DNA of 64,000 nucleotides from an uncultured Prevotellaceae bacterium (GTDB lineage Bacteria; Bacteroidota; Bacteroidia; Bacteroidales; Bacteroidaceae): positions 1-64,000 of the forward strand of contig CADCHG010000002.1 in assembly GCA_902801155.1 (NCBI GenBank), given 5' to 3'. Position 1 is the stretch's first letter. Each line of letters starts with the position of its first letter. Below are positions 53,179-61,265 of this stretch, one piece after another. The translations under genes and the position numbers were made by a program. Below the pieces are notes generated by a model. That model ran no database searches. It saw nothing but the letters and a program-made list of their open reading frames with translations, and was not told the origin of the DNA.

Positions 53179-53210
53179 TTTGGAGAAATGAAAGAATATG
53201 TTTATATTTG
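53179..53210 (+). promoter_or_regulatory. Consensus promoter of the 53335 gene
   Basis: TTTG (53179-53182), 20-bp spacer, TATATTTG (53203-53210). The leader is ~120 nt. Confidence 0.8.
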
Positions 53211-53334
53211 CAATCGTTATAGTTCTAAACAAACTTTAACAAACATATAAACTGGTAAATCAAATCTGGCTAATCGCAGATATTAACCATATAAATGCCA
53301 CGAAATTAAAAATGTATTAACCTTTAAAACGTAG

Positions 53335-53859
53335 ATGAATATGAAGAAGATGTTTAACCTTATTCCAATGATAACCTTGTTCTTGGGGTTCATTTCTATG
53401 AATGCTCAAGCACAGGAGATTAATATGGTGGATGAACAGAATTTCTATGAAATCCAGGAAAACAGCGAAGGATCATCATTAATCGTTACTATAGATGGAA
53501 TCCGCAAGGTTGCTGACGTTGATGATGAAGAAAGTGGATTCATACCAAAATATCTTGGTAAGTTCAAAAATGCTCTCGTCTTTATGGAGGAAGCCACCAA
53601 GACTAAGCGTAACATTTTGGTGTTCCGACCAATTAATGGTACAGTTTGGCAGTCAACTTACGAGAATAACTTATGCAAAAGAGGCGAAAGAGAAGAATGC
53701 CTTATGTTCTTTGGTGAAACCCCAATAAAAGTTGAATACAACAGAGTCGGTGGTCCAAAGACAAAGTTCACAAAGGCAGATTCTAAATACGCTAAGTTCA
53801 AGGGACATTCAATATCTTCTTGTGATGGAGAGTTCACGTCTTCTAATGATGAAGATTAA
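53335..53859 (+). CDS. Secreted protein of unknown function, 174 aa
   Basis: A signal peptide (MNMKKMFNLIPMITLFLGFISMNAQAQ) precedes a polar domain with no recognised family. It contains four cysteines, two of them in NNLCKRGEREECLMFF and SISSCDGEF. Dense charged residues at the end (TSSNDED) suggest a soluble periplasmic or surface protein. It has a consensus promoter and a strong terminator, so it is monocistronic. ATG 53341 is an alternative start. Confidence 0.6.
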   Translation: MNMKKMFNLIPMITLFLGFISMNAQAQEINMVDEQNFYEIQENSEGSSLIVTIDGIRKVADVDDEESGFIPKYLGKFKNALVFMEEATKTKRNILVFRPINGTVWQSTYENNLCKRGEREECLMFFGETPIKVEYNRVGGPKTKFTKADSKYAKFKGHSISSCDGEFTSSNDED

Positions 53860-53901
53860 TCTCTGTTGCATTAGAATAACTCTTTGATATATAGAATAAA
53901 T

Positions 53902-53950
53902 CAGTCAGCCGTTTTTCGTTGTAAGGTGAAGAACGGCTGACTGTTTTTTT
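53902..53950 (+). terminator. Terminator CAGTCAGCCGTT/AACGGCTGACTG
   Basis: Perfect 12-bp stem (53902-53913 and 53932-53943), followed by seven T. Confidence 0.85.
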
Positions 53951-54026
53951 GTCTCTATGTTTGGATTGTCTAGAAATACTAGTATCACTAGTTTTTATAG
54001 ATTGTTTACTAATTGTCAAACATGAG

Positions 54027-54569
54027 TTAGAAGTTATTGGCACTTACCTCAAAGTATGCTTGTGGATGGTCACAGGTAGGGCAGATGTCTGGAGCCTTTG
54101 TACCGATTACGATATGACCGCAGTTACGGCATTCCCAAACCTTTACCTCTGACTTCTCAAATACCTGAGAGGTCTCAATATTCTTAAGGAGAGCACGATA
54201 ACGCTCTTCGTGGTGCTTCTCAATAGCTGCTACAAGACGGAATTTCTTCGCAAGTTCTGTAAAGCCTTCCTCATCGGCTGTCTTTGCAAAGTTCTCGTAC
54301 ATATCCGTCCATTCGTAGTTCTCTCCATTGGCAGCATCAAGAAGGTTCTCGGCTGTAGTTCCTATACCATCGTGGAGCTCCTTGTACCACATCTTTGCAT
54401 GCTCCTTCTCGTTGTCGGCTGTCTGGAGGAAGAGAGCAGATATCTGTTCAAATCCGTCCTTCTTAGCGCGAGATGCGAAGTAAGTGTACTTGTTACGAGC
54501 CTGTGATTCGCCAGCAAAAGCAGCCTCAAGATTCTTCTCTGTTTGGGTACCTGCATATTTGTTTGCCAT
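54027..54569 (-). CDS. rbr: Rubrerythrin, 180 aa
   Basis: Rubrerythrin reduces hydrogen peroxide in anaerobes. The ferritin-like four-helix part (about 1-140) supplies the di-iron ligands ([33 protein letters not shown]). The C-terminal rubredoxin domain has [12 protein letters not shown] and CPTC (about 142-165). It is followed on the same strand by the thioredoxin gene upstream (46 bp gap), consistent with an oxidative-stress unit. Confidence 0.93.
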   Translation of the reverse strand: MANKYAGTQTEKNLEAAFAGESQARNKYTYFASRAKKDGFEQISALFLQTADNEKEHAKMWYKELHDGIGTTAENLLDAANGENYEWTDMYENFAKTADEEGFTELAKKFRLVAAIEKHHEERYRALLKNIETSQVFEKSEVKVWECRNCGHIVIGTKAPDICPTCDHPQAYFEVSANNF

Positions 54570-54615
54570 AGTCTTTGATGTTTTAATTAGTTAATGTTTT
54601 AGTATAATAAATATG

Positions 54616-54912
54616 TTATAAATGTTGCGAAATCAAGTTCTTAAGGTCGTTGAGACTGATAGTGCCACTCTGCCGCCATACAGCCTCGCCATTCTTGAAA
54701 AGCATGAATGTAGGAACTGACTGAATGCGATATTGCATAGAGACGGCCTCGTTCTTGTCAACATCAATCTTGATTATACGTATCTTGTCGCCAAGATCAT
54801 CCTTCAGTTGTTCAAGTATCGGATGCATCGTCTTGCAAGGACCGCACCATGTGGCGTAGAAATCTACAAGTGTCAACTTTTCACTCTTGATTATGTCATT
54901 GAAACTCTCCAT
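54616..54912 (-). CDS. trxA: Thioredoxin, 98 aa
   Basis: The active site is FYATWCGPCKTMHPIL (Cys21 and Cys24), with the conserved cis-proline region QSVPTFMLFKNGE. The length fits a minimal cytoplasmic thioredoxin without a signal peptide. It reduces disulfides and is placed directly upstream of rubrerythrin. An AGTATAGA/TCTATACT inverted repeat at 55006-55026, about 95 bp upstream, could be an operator. Confidence 0.92.
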   Translation of the reverse strand: MESFNDIIKSEKLTLVDFYATWCGPCKTMHPILEQLKDDLGDKIRIIKIDVDKNEAVSMQYRIQSVPTFMLFKNGEAVWRQSGTISLNDLKNLISQHL

Positions 54913-55005
54913 ACTTGTTAAGTTTTAAATGATTAAACGATGTTGTAATTTCTGATGAAAATGTACAAACTAAATCATTGATAAACAAATGCTTTTGTCT
55001 ATGCG

Positions 55006-55026
55006 AGTATAGACGGAATCTATACT
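55006..55026. promoter_or_regulatory. Possible operator upstream of trxA
   Basis: AGTATAGA (55006-55013) and TCTATACT (55019-55026) form a perfect 8-bp inverted repeat around CGGAA. Confidence 0.35.
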
Positions 55027-55187
55027 TGAATAATGTAAGGAATCACAATTCCTCGACAAATTTATGAATTTTACTTGAAAAAACAAGAAAAAAGCCAAGA
55101 AAAAATCGTTTATAGGTAAAAATACTTGAATTTCCCAGATGTTTTAGGAAGAAAAAAGAATAAAATACCCTTTTTCCATATAGGATG

Positions 55188-55272
55188 CTCCATCGATACT
55201 CCATCGTTCCTCCATCGATGGTCCATCGTTTCGATGGAGGAACGATGGACTATCGATGGAGAACTGATGGAG
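55188..55272. repeat. 11-bp periodic inverted array, four plus four units
   Basis: Left arm: CTCCATCGATA, CTCCATCGTTC, CTCCATCGATG, GTCCATCGTTT. Right arm: CGATGGAGGAA, CGATGGACTAT, CGATGGAGAAC, TGATGGAG. All are directly adjacent in one 11-bp register. Confidence 0.85.
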
Positions 55273-55363
55273 TATCTTAAGAGGAATAACATAGTCAAGA
55301 CGGATTATTAGCGAGAGGAAAAGCATGGGGATTCATAGTGAAAAACTATTTTCCTCTTAAAAA

Positions 55364-55395
55364 ATTGGAGTTATCAGATGTTTTGTGTATTTTTG
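55364..55395 (+). promoter_or_regulatory. Promoter ahead of the GH3 gene and its leader ORF
   Basis: ATTG (55364-55367), 20-bp spacer, TATTTTTG (55388-55395). Confidence 0.6.
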
Positions 55396-55450
55396 CATTC
55401 GACGGTATATTATGGCATTATACTAAATATCTCAATAATACAATGCAGTT

Positions 55451-55525
55451 ATGAGAAAGTATCTACTCCTTATATTCTTTGCTTGTTCTTGTGATATAAA
55501 TTGTTGTACAAAACCGATATCGTAA
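55451..55525 (+). CDS. Possible 24-residue lipopeptide-like leader ORF
   Basis: The first ATG after the promoter at 55364-55395 gives MRKYLLLIFFACSCDINCCT and a short tail KPIS. It has a basic start, a hydrophobic core and a FFAC lipobox-like end. It lies 114 bp before the GH3 start. It may be a leader peptide or the stub of a lost lipoprotein. Confidence 0.3.
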   Translation: MRKYLLLIFFACSCDINCCTKPIS

Positions 55526-55639
55526 TAGACAAAAGCGATGAATGTCGTTTTTTCGTTAAACTTTATCTGTTTTTCTGCGTCTTTATCAAAGATAAAGATT
55601 TTGGTAAATAGGTAAAGCTAAATTATTATACTAAACTTA

Positions 55640-58582
55640 ATGAAGAAAATTATTTATTCTATAGCCCTGTCTATAGCTTTTATTCCGGCTTCTGCGGGAA
55701 ACAGAAGTTCGTTGTCGTTTGATACTTATGAATGGGACTTTGGCGCTATTGATGCAGCTAAAGGTACTGTGTGTCATACGTTTACATTCAAGAATGTGTC
55801 TAAGGCTCCTGTAAGGATTGCCAAGACGAATGCAAGTTGTGACTGCATCACAGCTCGCTATCCTTCTAATGCCATTAAGCCTGGAGAAGAGGCTAAGGTG
55901 TTGTTGGCTTTCTCTCCTAATAATGCTTCAGGAAAGACTTACCGTAGCGTGGAGCTTATTGATGCGGAGGGTAATACACTTGGCGCTCTTTCAGCAAAAG
56001 CTGTTGTCGGCGAGGCAAATTCTGTAGTTGCCCAGCAGGACAGCAAGTACAAATATCCTTTCCAAGACCCAAGTCTCTCTCGTGAGGAGCGTGTGGAGAA
56101 CCTTATCTCGCTTCTTACTCCAGAGGAGAAGGTAGGCCTGATGATGAACAAGTCAATTTCAGTTGACCGTCTCGGTATTCCTTCATACAACTGGTGGAGC
56201 GAGGCTTGTCATGGTGTTCGTCAGGGTGGATATACCGTATATCCTCAGCCTATCGGTATGGCAGCAGCCTTTAGCGAGAAGCTTATGTATGATGTGTTCT
56301 CAACCGTTTCTGACGAGGCTCGTGCTAACTGGAACCGTTCTGACCATAACGTGTTCAATGTTCCTATGGGCATGACATACTATCCTGGAAATCCAGAGCT
56401 TACTTTCTGGTGTCCTAATGTGAATATCTTCCGTGATCCTCGTTGGGGACGTGGACAGGAGACCTGTGGTGAGGACCCATATATGAATGCTGTTCTTGGT
56501 GTTCAGACTGTTCTCGGTATGCAGGGTAATGATGACAAATACTTTAAGACACATGCCTGCGCAAAGCACTATGCAGTTCATAGCGGTCCGGAGCCTCTCC
56601 GTCATTCATACAACGCAACCGTCTCAATGCGTGACCTTTGGGAAACCTATCTCCCAGCTTTCAAGGCTTTGGTAAAGAAGGCTAACGTTAGAGAGGTGAT
56701 GTGTGCGTACAACCGTTATGAGGGCAAGCCTTGCTGCACAAGTGACCGCCTCTTGGTGGATATCCTTCGCCGTAAATGGAACTATGACGCAATAGTTTTG
56801 ACTGACTGTGATGCTATCAATAACTTCTATAACAAGGGTCAGCACGAAACTCACAAGGATCCTCTCTCTGCTTCTGTAGATGCAGTTCTCAATGGTACAG
56901 ACCTTGAGTGCGGTAAGGTGTTCATGGTACTTACAGAGGCTCTTCAGAAGGGATTAATAAAGGAATCAGTACTCGACGACCATCTTAGAAAGACACTCAT
57001 GGGACGTTTCGAGCTTGGTATGTTCGACCCTGCTGATATGCTTCCTTGGGCAAATCTTACACCAGATGTAATCAGTAGCGAGGCAAACAACGACCTTGCA
57101 ACTCAGGCAGCTCGCGAGTCTATGGTTCTTCTGAAGAACAATGGCATTCTCCCTCTTTCAAAGGATATCAAGACAATAGCAGTCGTTGGTCCTAATGCCG
57201 ATGATGTTGAGCTTCTTAACGGAAACTATGGCGGTACTCCTACCGATAATCACAAGCATTCTTTGCTTGAGGGTATCAAGAATGCTGTTCCTGGTGCAAA
57301 GGTAATCTATCACAAGGCTTGTACTCTTGCCGACGAATACAACACAATAGGTCATCTGAAGGACTTCAATGACGGAAAGGGCGCATTCGTTGAGTTCTGG
57401 AACAACAACGAGCTTGAGGGAGAGCCTGCAGTTACTGGTTACTATACTGATGCGTTCAACTTCTCAACATTCGGTGGATGGGGATTCGCACAGGGAGTAA
57501 GCACAGAGAAGATTTCCGTACGTGTGACAGGTACTTATAAGTCAACCTTCACAGGTGATATGAAGTACACTCTCACTACCGATAACGGCTATATCCTCAA
57601 GGTAAACGGTGAGGTTGTAGAAAAGGCTGAGCCTTCACGCCGTCGTTTCGGTTTCGGCAGAGCACCTGAATATAAGTCATTCCCAGTAAAGGAGGGCGAG
57701 ACATACAATATCGAGATTGAGTATCGTCGTGGCAATGGCAACTTCGCTATGCTCCGTGGTGATATCTGCGAGAGAAAGCTTGTTGACTATACCGACATCG
57801 CCAATGATGTTAAGCAGGCAGATGCTATTATCGTGATTGGCGGTATCTCTGCAAGTATGGAAGGTGAAGGTGGCGATAAGGCCGACATCGAGCTTCCAAA
57901 GGTACAGCAGAGACTGCTTGAGGCTATGCGCGCAACTGGTAAGCCTGTAGTTATGGTGAACTGCTCTGGTTCTGCTATCGCATTCGGTAGCGTTGAGGAC
58001 AAGTATGATGCTCTCATTCAGGCTTGGTATCCTGGACAGGGTGGTGCAAAGGCACTTGCAGATGTAATCTTCGGCGATTACAACCCTTCAGGCAAGCTTC
58101 CTGTTACATTCTACACATCAAACAACGACCTGCCAGACTTCCTTGACTACAGTATGGAAAACCGTACATACCGTTACTTCAAGGGCAACGCTCTCTACCC
58201 ATTCGGCTATGGAATGTCATATACAACATTCAACTATGGCAAGGCAAAACTCTCCAAGTCTTCTATGAAGAAGGACGGCAAGATAACAGTCACCATTCCT
58301 GTCACAAATACAGGTAACCGTGAAGGTGAGGAAATCGTTCAGGTATATGTAAAGGCATTGGAATATGCCGATGCTCCTATCAAGTCGCTGAAAGGCTTCC
58401 AGAAGATTAAACTTGCGGCTGGTGAGACTGGCAAGGCTGTGATCACACTCGATGGCGAATCTTTTGAATACTATGATCCGTCAATTGATGAGCTTTCTAC
58501 ACGCTCTGGTAAATATCAGATTATGTATGGAAGTTCTTCACTTGACAAAGATTTACAGGTCTTGGATTTTTCTGTAAAGTAA
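55640..58582 (+). CDS. Secreted DUF1573-GH3 glycosidase, 980 aa
   Basis: A signal peptide is followed by an N-terminal DUF1573 domain (about 22-125: YEWDFGAIDAAKGTVCHTF, SCDCITARYPS), then a GH3 enzyme (about 135-900) and a FnIII-like end (about 880-975). The GH3 nucleophile is D389 in LTDCDAIN; an inserted PA14-like domain occupies about 590-700. The SDCDA/TDCDA form is common in beta-xylosidases, so xylan or arabinoxylan is a likely substrate. DUF1573 attached to a glycosidase is unusual. Confidence 0.9.
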   Translation: MKKIIYSIALSIAFIPASAGNRSSLSFDTYEWDFGAIDAAKGTVCHTFTFKNVSKAPVRIAKTNASCDCITARYPSNAIKPGEEAKVLLAFSPNNASGKTYRSVELIDAEGNTLGALSAKAVVGEANSVVAQQDSKYKYPFQDPSLSREERVENLISLLTPEEKVGLMMNKSISVDRLGIPSYNWWSEACHGVRQGGYTVYPQPIGMAAAFSEKLMYDVFSTVSDEARANWNRSDHNVFNVPMGMTYYPGNPELTFWCPNVNIFRDPRWGRGQETCGEDPYMNAVLGVQTVLGMQGNDDKYFKTHACAKHYAVHSGPEPLRHSYNATVSMRDLWETYLPAFKALVKKANVREVMCAYNRYEGKPCCTSDRLLVDILRRKWNYDAIVLTDCDAINNFYNKGQHETHKDPLSASVDAVLNGTDLECGKVFMVLTEALQKGLIKESVLDDHLRKTLMGRFELGMFDPADMLPWANLTPDVISSEANNDLATQAARESMVLLKNNGILPLSKDIKTIAVVGPNADDVELLNGNYGGTPTDNHKHSLLEGIKNAVPGAKVIYHKACTLADEYNTIGHLKDFNDGKGAFVEFWNNNELEGEPAVTGYYTDAFNFSTFGGWGFAQGVSTEKISVRVTGTYKSTFTGDMKYTLTTDNGYILKVNGEVVEKAEPSRRRFGFGRAPEYKSFPVKEGETYNIEIEYRRGNGNFAMLRGDICERKLVDYTDIANDVKQADAIIVIGGISASMEGEGGDKADIELPKVQQRLLEAMRATGKPVVMVNCSGSAIAFGSVEDKYDALIQAWYPGQGGAKALADVIFGDYNPSGKLPVTFYTSNNDLPDFLDYSMENRTYRYFKGNALYPFGYGMSYTTFNYGKAKLSKSSMKKDGKITVTIPVTNTGNREGEEIVQVYVKALEYADAPIKSLKGFQKIKLAAGETGKAVITLDGESFEYYDPSIDELSTRSGKYQIMYGSSSLDKDLQVLDFSVK

Positions 58583-58604
58583 GTTTTTTTTGAATAAATT
58601 GAGG

Positions 58605-58635
58605 CCCGCCCCGTTATGAGGCGGGTTTCTTTTTT
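58605..58635 (+). terminator. Terminator of the GH3 gene
   Basis: CCCGCC (58605-58610) / GGCGGG (58620-58625), followed by a long T-run. Confidence 0.8.
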
Positions 58636-58794
58636 TTCTTGCTTGGAGAGGGTAGAGATGCTTTTTTCCTGTTTTTCTTCATTTTTTTGAGAGATTTGTA
58701 TGTTAATTATGAGAAAAAACTTATCTTTGTACTCACAAATCATCTTCTTGCGAGGAAGCACTCGGTAATCAAACAATCTAATAAGAAAAATATT

Positions 58795-59508
58795 ATGCTA
58801 AACGAAATCTACACTCAGATATGCGCATCGGAAGTTAATGCTATTGGAGCAATATACAAGTTGTTTATTAGTCTGTTACTCGGAGGAGTAATAGGCGTTG
58901 AGCGTCGTCAGAAAGGACAGGTGGCAGGTATGCGCACGTTTGCCCTTATCTCCATGGGAGCAACTCTTGCCATGCTCATTTCCATCTATATCCCACAGGA
59001 ATACATGGGATTGAAGAACGGAGACCCAGGACGTATTGCGGCTCAGGTAATATCGGGTATCGGTTTCCTCGGTGCTGGCGCCATCATTCAGATGAAAGGC
59101 TCTGTAAGAGGACTGACCACAGCTGCGGGTATCTGGATGACTGCCTGTATAGGCTTGGCTGTTGGTGCCGGAATGTTTGTCATTGCCACGGCTGCCTGTT
59201 TCCTTATCATTGCCATCTTGAAGGCTTTCGAGTTCTTTGAGAAGATATTCCTAAAGGGCACAGAGCAGAATGTGATAAGGTTGAAGGTGTCAAGAATCGT
59301 CAAGGACTCAAATGTTTACCACGATTGCTTCAAGAGGCACAATGTACATCTGTCATACGAGTATCTGCGTTATGACTATACGGAGAATTTCACTACTTTC
59401 AACTTCATTGTGCGCACCAATGACCGTACGGATTTCGTGGAACTCTTCCATGATATTCACTCCTTGGGCGATGTAATGTCACTCACATTGACCAATGAGG
59501 TGAACTAA
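58795..59508 (+). CDS. MgtC/SapB-family membrane protein, 237 aa
   Basis: Four to five helices with the family motifs LLLGGVIGVERRQKGQVAGMRT (in two parts, about 27-48) and GIGFLGAGAIIQ and VRGLTTAAGIWMTACIG. A cytoplasmic C-terminal domain (about 155-237) follows. MgtC-type proteins are linked to magnesium limitation and ATP synthase control in pathogens; the role here is not known. Start 58795 follows a -7 box TATCTTTG (58722-58729); the frame is open from 58639. Confidence 0.88.
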   Translation: MLNEIYTQICASEVNAIGAIYKLFISLLLGGVIGVERRQKGQVAGMRTFALISMGATLAMLISIYIPQEYMGLKNGDPGRIAAQVISGIGFLGAGAIIQMKGSVRGLTTAAGIWMTACIGLAVGAGMFVIATAACFLIIAILKAFEFFEKIFLKGTEQNVIRLKVSRIVKDSNVYHDCFKRHNVHLSYEYLRYDYTENFTTFNFIVRTNDRTDFVELFHDIHSLGDVMSLTLTNEVN

Positions 59509-59647
59509 ATGAAATTTTATGGAGTCGCGTTTCGTGACGTCATTGGGCACCAATGATATAATTTGAAAACGAAAACGCTTTCAAATCAGGAGAGTGGATT
59601 ATGGCAGACGATGAGCAGCCCCTAATAGATATATATCGGTGTGTGTG

Positions 59648-59773
59648 TTTGGTAACAGATACTATGTTACCATTGCCGCTTGTGGAGTTCCTTATATAAT
59701 CTGTGTTATACGTAGGTGAGACGGCATCGGCATCACTAAGGAAAAGAAAGGTAACATAGTAACTGTTACCAAA
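59648..59773. repeat. GGTAAC unit 3
   Basis: 24-nt ends at 59648-59671 and 59750-59773 (left starts TTTGGTAACAG). The interior (about 60 bp) differs from units 1/2 and is shared with unit 4. The tail AAGGGGACTATCCCC and the A/T hairpin follow. Confidence 0.8.
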
Positions 59774-59869
59774 TAAGGGGACTATCCCCCATACATCCTA
59801 AAGGTCTTATTATATAAATAATATTATTTATATAATAAGCATTATAAAGTAGCTTTCCGGGTGTGTGTG

Positions 59870-59991
59870 TTTGGTAACAGTTACTATGTTACCTTTGTCG
59901 CTTTTGGAGTTTCTTATATAATCTGTGTTATGCGTAGGTGAGACGGCATCGGCATCACTATGGGAAAGGTAACATAGTAACTGTTACCAAA
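59870..59991. repeat. GGTAAC unit 4
   Basis: 24-nt ends at 59870-59893 and 59968-59991 are perfect inverted copies. The interior matches unit 3. Confidence 0.8.
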
Positions 59992-60248
59992 TAAGGGGAC
60001 TATCCCATACATTCTAAAGGCGTCTTTCCTGATTTTGGTTTACAGTTTAGTTGTTATTATACTGCATTCGTTGACATCATACTTGAAAGGTTGTCGTTTT
60101 CCTGGAAAGGTTTACACAATCCTGATTTCGTTGACATCATACTGAATTCGTTTACTCCGCATAGGAAACTATGAAAAACACTATTCCCAAACCATCTCTC
60201 AAGTTGATACGGGCTTTCAATGAGATTCTGCAAGAACTTCCAACTTCC

Positions 60249-60361
60249 TTCGATGTAGTTCCGATGTACCTCCGTTATAAGTCCGTTGTAAGTCCGTTCA
60301 TCCTATAGTCCTAGGAGCGGACTCAGAGCGAAGGCACAACGAAGGCTGAACGAAGGCACAA
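60249..60361. repeat. 11-bp periodic inverted array, five plus four units
   Basis: Left arm units from TTCGATGTAGT to TCCGTTCATCC (60249-60303), a 14-nt centre starting TATAGTCCTAGG (60304-60317), then CGGACTCAGAG, CGAAGGCACAA, CGAAGGCTGAA, CGAAGGCACAA (60318-60361). The centre resembles that of the array at 14604-14713. Confidence 0.8.
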
Positions 60362-60443
60362 CAGCATTTCTAACCCTGCAATAACAAGTAACGGGTAACA
60401 ATAAGGATTTCTGTGTTAGCGTACGTCAATATTAACATAATAG

Positions 60444-60486
60444 AAGACAGCCAGAAACGACGCTTCGCTTCTGACTGTCTTTTTTC
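60444..60486. terminator. Hairpin AAGACAG/CTGTCTT
   Basis: AAGACAG (60444-60450) pairs with CTGTCTT (60475-60481), with an inner AGAA/TTCT stem and TTTTT after it on the plus strand. Confidence 0.6.
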
Positions 60487-60573
60487 AGTTCTATTGGAGA
60501 AAACTAACTTTATTTACCTGAATACAAATCCTATTAAATTCGTGTAGATAACTTAACAAACTGTTTCAATTTT

Positions 60574-60951
60574 TTATCGGGTGAGTATTGAAGTGAGAAC
60601 TGCTCCTGCCACAGCACCTGCTATTACAGCTCCAGCCTTATCACCATGACAGTGATGATGGCGGTGATGACGATGACAGCGCTCCTCAACAACTACTGGA
60701 CGCTCAACAACAACCGGACGCTCTACAACTACTGGTCTTTCTACGACTACAGGAGCGTGGTGATGATGATGTCTTACATGTACTGGTTCAACAACCACAG
60801 CGTGGTGATGATGTCTGCCATGATGATGGTGATGATGACGGTGATGAACAACTTCAACACGATGATGAGGACCATGATGATGATGCTGTGCAGAAACTGA
60901 ACCTGTGCAAATAAATACCATTGCGATGAGGGTGAGAATATACTTTTTCAT
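60574..60951 (-). CDS. Secreted extremely His-rich protein, 125 aa
   Basis: A signal peptide (MKKYILTLIAMVFICTGSVSAQ) precedes a mature region in which I count 31 His among ~100 residues, in runs of up to six. Four PVVVER repeats (about 67-92) follow, then ERCHRHHRHHHCHG with two Cys, and a glycine-zipper-like hydrophobic end (AGAVIAGAVAGAVLTSIL). It may bind or store transition metals at the envelope; no named family is recognised. Its promoter (61078-61108) carries a 64-nt hairpin element directly after the start site. Confidence 0.75.
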   Translation of the reverse strand: MKKYILTLIAMVFICTGSVSAQHHHHGPHHRVEVVHHRHHHHHHGRHHHHAVVVEPVHVRHHHHHAPVVVERPVVVERPVVVERPVVVEERCHRHHRHHHCHGDKAGAVIAGAVAGAVLTSILTR

Positions 60952-60988
60952 AATTGTATAGTTTTAGAATGTTATAAATTTTTGTCTT

Positions 60989-61080
60989 ATTTCTGAGTGC
61001 AACGTGCGAAGCAACCTCGCACGAGAGAAATAATCGACGTCGCTCGCAGAGCGGTGGATGTCTCTGATTTCTGAGTGCAA
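60989..61080 (-). repeat. 64-nt hairpin element flanked by a duplicated start segment
   Basis: ATTTCTGAGTGCAA occurs at 60989-61002 and 61067-61080. The 64-nt core between them has stems CGTGCGA/TCGCACG (61003-61023) and CGCTC/GAGCG (61041-61053). The right copy overlaps the -7 box. Confidence 0.8.
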
Positions 61081-61108
61081 AGTTAATATATAATTATTAT
61101 CAATCAAA
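61078..61108 (-). promoter_or_regulatory. Promoter of the His-rich gene
   Basis: Minus-strand TTTG (61105-61108), 19-bp spacer, TAACTTTG (61078-61085). Confidence 0.75.
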
Positions 61109-61265
61109 CAACTTTTCCCTACAATGGCAGGGATTTTTCCCTAATGATGTATAGGAAATTCCCTCGATAGGTTGTTTTTTCTTTTTCCTGATTAAACTTT
61201 TGCCTTGTCAATACGTCTATGAATACAGGAATAGATATAGAAAATTAACCAAAAAACTTATAAGA

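Larger units (their letters stand above)
54913..55639. other. 727-bp region with an 11-bp inverted array and a leader ORF
   Basis: It contains the inverted repeats at 55006-55026 and 55039-55052 upstream of trxA, the 11-bp array at 55188-55272, and a promoter (55364-55395) with a tiny ORF (55451-55525). No larger gene is credible. Confidence 0.6.
59509..60573. other. 1.06-kb intergenic region of mosaic repeats
   Basis: No gene is seen. It holds GGTAAC units 3 and 4, a detached copy of the interior of units 1/2 at about 60021-60090 (GTTGACATCATAC occurs twice), the 11-bp array at 60249-60361 and a terminator at 60444-60486. Confidence 0.7.

Noticed and set aside
55110..55326. Three overlapping ORFs with repeated ser-ile-asp-type sequence
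   Set aside because: They only translate the 11-bp array, which is not a multiple of three and is open on both strands by composition.
60646..60900. Met/Asn-rich plus-strand ORF
   Set aside because: It is the antisense of the His-rich gene, which has a signal peptide, promoter and conventional layout.
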